DNA of 64,000 bases from assembly GCF_030867145.1 (NCBI RefSeq), contig NC_134429.1, positions 20,321,115 through 20,385,114 on the forward strand, given 5' to 3'. The notes under the pieces were generated by a model that worked only from the letters and a program-made list of their open reading frames with translations, ran no database searches and was not told the DNA's origin. Below are positions 59,842 to 64,000 of the stretch, in pieces. The stretch's first letter is position 1. The number at the start of each line of letters is the position of its first letter. The stretch is from Opisthocomus hoazin (lineage: Eukaryota > Chordata > Aves > Opisthocomiformes > Opisthocomidae). The position numbers and the translations under genes were made by a program.

Positions 59842-59940
59842 CTATTGTGCTGCCCGTCTCCCGGATTGGCCGCGGAGTGTGGGAAACTCCGCCGAGCCGG
59901 AGACCCACAGGCTCTGAGCGAGTCTGCACGGTATAAATAT
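59842..59940 (+). promoter_or_regulatory. Notch-responsive promoter of HES5-family gene C
   Basis: CTATTGT (59842-59848), 14 bases, GGATTGGC with the CCAAT box (59863-59870), 8 bases, GTGGGAAACTCC (RBPJ core 59879-59885), and TATAAATA (59932-59939) 53 bases on; the start codon is about 77 bases further. The grammar is the same as at genes A and B. A distal CACGTAGCGCTC (near 59749) may be the decayed equivalent of the distal RBPJ element. Confidence 0.85.
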
Positions 59941-60015
59941 CGGGCAGAGGCGGCTTCCAGCAACACACTTCTCCTGGACTTCCACTCCGCGACCTTCCTC
60001 CCCTTCCCGGGACAG

Positions 60016-60800
60016 ATGGCTCCCAGCACGGTTTTCATGGAGCCCGACAACCTGCTGACGCCAAAGGAGAAAAACAAAGTAAGTCCGGGCACAGCGCGGC
60101 AGCTTCGGGCCACGCTCTCGGCTGTTCTCATAGCAGCTCACGCCAGCTGGGGAGCTGGTCCACGTTGCTTAGGAACAGTGACGGGCAACAAGCGGTCCTG
60201 CGAGGTGGCAGAGAGATCCTCCTAATAACGGGTCTCCTTTCCTTTGCTTTTTGCAGCTGAGGAAGCCGGTGGTGGAGAAAATGCGCCGCGACCGGATTAA
60301 CAGCAGCATCGAGCAGCTGAAACTGCTCCTGGAGAAGGAGTTCCAGAGGCACCAGCCCAACTCCAAGCTGGAGAAAGCCGACATCCTGGAGATGACCGTC
60401 AGCTACCTGAAGCAGCAGAGCCAGCTGCAGATGAAGAGTGAGTACTGAGTTTTGCCTCTAGCTTCCTGCAAATCTGTGACAGTTTATGAACCTCTAGCCA
60501 TGAGCAGCTGCTCTAAACTATTCTTTCTTCCCCCTCCCTCTTCTCTGCCCTTCTCCAGCGGCAGGATCCTTCCACAAAAGCTCTCAGTTTGACTTCCGAG
60601 AGGGCTACTCCAGGTGTCTGCAAGAAGCCTTCCATTTCCTCTCTCTTCAGAAAGTCCGAACTGAAACGCAGACCAAACTTTTAAGCCACTTCCAGAGGAG
60701 CCAGTCAGCTGCCGCGGCGGCCGCCCGGTCCCCCGGGAGCCCCAGCTCCCCGAAGCAAGCGTCTCCCAAGGCTGCCAGTGCTCTTTGGAGGCCCTGGTAG
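60016..60800 (+). CDS. HES5-family bHLH-Orange repressor, gene C
   Basis: Three exons: 60016-60078 ([21 protein letters not shown]), 60257-60437, 60559-60800, giving 161 residues. The bHLH is complete ([17 protein letters not shown] through [20 protein letters not shown]), then an Orange domain ([32 protein letters not shown]), an Ala/Pro/Ser-rich linker and WRPW. Divergent in orientation from gene B, it closes the cluster on the right. Its exon 2 is identical to gene B over about 137 nt from the acceptor, and to gene A over about 130 nt shifted towards the exon's 3' end. It is expected to be a Notch target that represses proneural genes in the nucleus. It is a paralog, not the clear HES5 ortholog. 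Confidence 0.95.
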
Positions 60801-61662
60801 CCAGGGCAGTCCTCATGTCATGGACCTTTGCCTTTTACTGTCCAGAGGAAGGATCTGACTGCACCTGGTAGTCCAGATCTGATCCCCTCTTCTGTAGGGA
60901 ACTTTATTTCCCCGGGTACTTGATTTACGTGTGCAAAGAATGGCACACTTGTGGCTTTTATGGGATCCTCTGGCAAAAGTTCAGGCGTTCCGTCGAGTGG
61001 TAGCGACGCTGTGTAGACGCCGGCGGTAGCAGCCCGCAGCGTGCTGCCCAGCCAGGGCGCGAACGTCTTCCGAGGGAAGGAGGGTTTTTCCGTAAACGTT
61101 CCGGCTGTGACGGACGAGAATCGCTGTAGGAGAGATCTCTCTCACGTTGCTTGTAAGAGCCACCAGCTGGGCTCTGGCTTGACTCGCGACGCTCGTTCGC
61201 TCGGTCGCTCCAGAGTGACAATTTGCCGCCCTTTGGTTCACGCACGCTGGGTTAAAATCCGTTTCCCTCTGCTCGTAACCGGTACAGCGTCAGAGACGGG
61301 TTTGGTTTTGCTTCAGGTTGTTCCCCAGCGACCCTTTCATAGTCCTGGGATGTAAAGTGTGACAGGCGAACAGAAGATAGGAAACTGTGTGGAATATTTC
61401 TACTATTTTGCTGCTTTTTTCAATTTAGAAAAAGAGTGCGTTGCTGCTTTATGTTAAAGAAAAGGTAGTAGGTAAAAGGCTTAAATGGTCAATGTTATAC
61501 ATTTTGGGTGTAAGCTATGCTTTTTCTAGCATTTTCATTATAATAATGATTTTTGTTTGTATTGAGTGGTTGAATTCATGGTGAATAACGTTTCTCCCGC
61601 TACTGGGACAGCCCTGCGGCTTACGTGCATACCGTGTATGCGTCTCTGGGTTTGTAGAGAGC

Positions 61663-61668
61663 AATAAA
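61663..61668 (+). terminator. Poly(A) signal of HES5-family gene C
   Basis: AATAAA lies about 860 bases after the gene C stop codon, followed by a GT-rich stretch (gcatttgtgtgcaac) typical of a downstream element. The stretch 60801-61690 is then its 3' UTR. Confidence 0.75.
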
Positions 61669-61689
61669 ATGCATTTGTGTGCAACCTCT

Positions 61690-63439
61690 GCCTGGGTCCT
61701 CTGCTTCTGAGCGATACGCAGCCACCTGCGCCCCGAAAAGGGCTAATACATAAGTCTTCCAAAGAAGTGGGGTTTTTCACAAAGCGAAAGGTGCTCGTAT
61801 TCTCACTTCCTCCCTGTGTTCTCGTTAATCCCATCACCTGAGTACCTGGCACCCTTAACCCCAAGAAGTAAGCAAGTGCTGCTGTCACACAGGTTCTCTC
61901 AGCTGAATCATATCAAGCATTCCCTTACTGCCCCTCCTCCCCACACAAAACCTGCTCACCTGAGCAATGAAGCCTTCGGCCTCACCATCAGGTCCTTTTA
62001 AAGGAAGCACCTGGAGGCTGAGCCCTCCTTCCACGCAGTTTTTCTCCTCGATACTGCAGCGGACAGACTCCGTGGCTGCAGCACTCAGCACCCTCTAACA
62101 CCTTCCCACCCTCTCCCCTCCGAGAGCTCAGCGGGGTGAACAGGCTGTCCCGCGGAGCAGGGCTGGGAGAGCCGTGGGGGTCCCGCGGACGCAGACCGGT
62201 GAGTGCTGCCCTGGCAGGGACACGCACCCGGGGGAGGCCGTTGGGGTGGGTCGGGACTCCTCGAGCATCCCCCGTCAGGGCTTGTGGGAGGGGTGCCGAG
62301 CCCCTCGGACGTGTCCCCAGAGCGGGGAAACCACCCACAGCTCAGTGCAAATTCTCTCCCTACGACAACAAACTAATCGTGATAATAAGCTAAGCTTGTG
62401 CAAGCTCAAGGCGAAAAATGTTCTCCTTTGATAAAAGAAATGCGTTAGCTCTGCAATTCACATATGAAATTACAGAATATTTTGGCTAGAAGCACATAAT
62501 CCAGTTATGTTAGCTAGAAATAGCACATTGCTTTCTTACGCAGGTTTTCATTTGTCTTTTGTTATGAGGAATGATTTGTTCTGCTGTGTTTTATCGCTGC
62601 TTTCTCACGTCTGTGCCTGTCATTGTGATGGGGAATTTGGGGTCCATGGTAGGAGACACCGTTAAGCGACAGTCCCCATGCTCTCTCCAGCTCTGGAGTT
62701 CCTGGCAGTAACTTTGCAAAGCAGCGGGCATCTGGGGACTGGAGATGTGGCTAAAATGCAAATAGTAACATCGATAAGGACGTGTTGTTATTGTTATCCA
62801 GCGAGTGAATTGGCTTGGGCACAGAGAACTTGCTACATAAACCTCTATGAATATGCAAAACAATTGTCAGAGCATTTAGAACGCTGAAAAGTCCTCACTG
62901 CAAAACATTCCTTGGGTGTACACAAATTCTTACTGGTGTAGTGTGAATACGATTTTGTGAGCTAACGCCCTTGCGAGGCTTATAAATGATATTTTAACTT
63001 TCTTTCACTTGTAGCCACCAGAGGTCGCAGTTCCTGCACAGCCCCTTTCCGCTTGGCCGAAGCAGCCAGGGCGAGCAGAGCTGTGGCGTTTTCAAGCGTG
63101 CGCTTCGTGTGATTTCGCTTTATGAGTTTTAATGACCAGATGTCAGCCAGCGCCGGAGACTTTATAAGATCTTTTCCACCTCCCGGTTTCTGTGTATGAC
63201 CCCGTCATTGTGTGCATGTGGACAGACGAACAGGGCAACTCGATGGAGCGTAAAGGTGATGCAGAGAGTTTATTTTTTCCAGCAGTACTGGAGCAGAATT
63301 CTTTTAGAACTTGGTTGCCGAATCTGATGCACAAGCTCCTTTCTCTGTCTTCCCTCACCAGGATTCGAACCGTATCGGTAACGGAGAATTCCAGCAGCTC
63401 CTTGGTGTCGTAAAACCTGGGGGTCTGCAGATCTGCGGC
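61690..63439. other. Intergenic region right of the HES5 cluster
   Basis: No exon or repeat family is recognised. One insulator-like motif near 63014 is annotated separately. Confidence 0.5.
63012..63032 (+). promoter_or_regulatory. CTCF-like insulator motif
   Basis: AGCCACCAGAGGTCGCAG matches the vertebrate CTCF consensus (CCACCAGGGGGCGC-type) at most core positions. It lies between the last HES gene and the next CpG island, where a domain boundary would be plausible. Occupancy is inferred. Confidence 0.45.
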
Positions 63440-64000
63440 TTCCGTTTACGCCGAGAGGTTCTGCCCGCAGAGAACGTCCCTGAGCGCTGCGGCCGGGGCT
63501 GCGGCCGGGGCTCCGGCCGGCTGCCCCGGCGCAGCCTGGCCTTGGGGTCCGTACCTCCCCCGGCGGGCCCCTGCCACGGCTTCTGCCGACGGCTGGGGGT
63601 TTTGCCGGGGGCTGTCAGCGGTTTTCTGAGCGGAGCCGCACGCTCGGCCTCCGAGCCAGGCTGCCGGGGGTTCACCAGCAGCCGCTGGTGAGGGGTGCGG
63701 GGGACCCCGGGGAGCCCCCCGGTGGGTAAGGGGTGCTGGGGGCCCCGGGAGCCCCCCGGCCCGCTCAGCCCCCCTCGCCCCTCCCCGTTTCGCTGGAGCC
63801 CGGCCCTTCCCTTTCCCTCCCCTCCCGGCGGGGGCGGGGGGAGCGGGAGCCATCGCCGCTTTCGGTTTCGCTTCGCTTCCAGCCGGGGCCCGGCCAGGCC
63901 CGGGCGCTGCATGGGGCCGGGGGCCGGGGCCGCGCCGAGCCCCCGCCGAGCCCCGCGCCTCCGGCAGCCGGCCCGGCCGACCATGCGCCTGGTGAGCGGC
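63440..64000. promoter_or_regulatory. CpG island with the possible start of a neighbouring gene
   Basis: Dense CpG sequence runs to the window edge. On the + strand an ATG in good context (gaccATGcgc) at 63983-63985 is followed after three codons by a GTGAGC donor, so a very short first coding exon (MRL) is possible. The product cannot be identified from this. Long open frames on both strands are GC artefacts. Confidence 0.4.

Noticed and set aside
63360-63372. Perfect B-box word GGTTCGAATCC on the - strand
   Set aside because: The T stem does not pair beyond two bases, and no acceptor stem, A box or anticodon arm is present; a chance match.
63355-63984. Open frame of 209 codons on the - strand at the window end
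   Set aside because: Arg/Pro/Gly-rich low-complexity translation of a CpG island; no known domain.

Overview
The window is vertebrate nuclear DNA, almost certainly from a bird. It carries three CR1 LINE tails, compact introns, and the avian kainate-binding protein (KBP) gene next to PANK4 and a HES5 cluster. Every gene call rests on reading spliced exons: phases close, splice sites are GT/AG, and the residues match families I know from memory. No search was run.

Layout, left to right. (1) 1-9241: the KBP gene on the + strand. Nine exons that join in frame give the whole ligand-binding and membrane part; the signal-peptide exon must lie left of the window. (2) 9242-10943: short convergent intergenic stretch and 3' UTRs. 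(3) 10944-34959: PANK4 on the - strand, all 19 coding exons, 771 codons, intact. It has the two substitutions that mark the dead kinase half and keeps the metal-binding residues of the C-terminal phosphatase half. Its CpG-rich promoter is at about 34050-35700. (4) 35748-61668: a cluster of three intact three-exon HES5-family bHLH-Orange-WRPW repressor genes: gene A (- strand, 36718-37421, closest to mammalian HES5), gene B (- strand, 45639-46583) and gene C (+ strand, 60016-60800). (5) 61669-64000: mostly non-coding, a CTCF-like site near 63020, then a CpG island running off the end with a possible first exon of the next gene.

The most unusual content is regulatory. All three HES5-family promoters share a rigid order: SOX-like CTATTGT, 14 bases, a CCAAT box in GGATTGGC, 8-9 bases, the RBPJ site GTGGGAA, then TATAAATA 51-53 bases on. 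A fourth, decayed copy of this promoter with the same spacing sits at 51100-51345 with no HES gene attached: a ghost promoter. Five copies of a separate 135-185 bp module also lie in the gaps of the cluster (39.6, 41.6, 48.9, 54.3 and 56.0 kb). Each has a proneural-type E-box CAGATGG, and the module ends in an RBPJ site; four of the five also have a CTAATG block, and all have a GGCACACTTC-like block, at near-constant distances. The modules lie antisense to the gene they most plausibly serve. This looks like a duplicated enhancer combining proneural and Notch input, the vertebrate counterpart of the arrangement known from Drosophila E(spl).

Exon 2 of A, B and C is base-for-base identical over 109 nt, silent sites included, while the other exons and the introns have diverged, which points to gene conversion.
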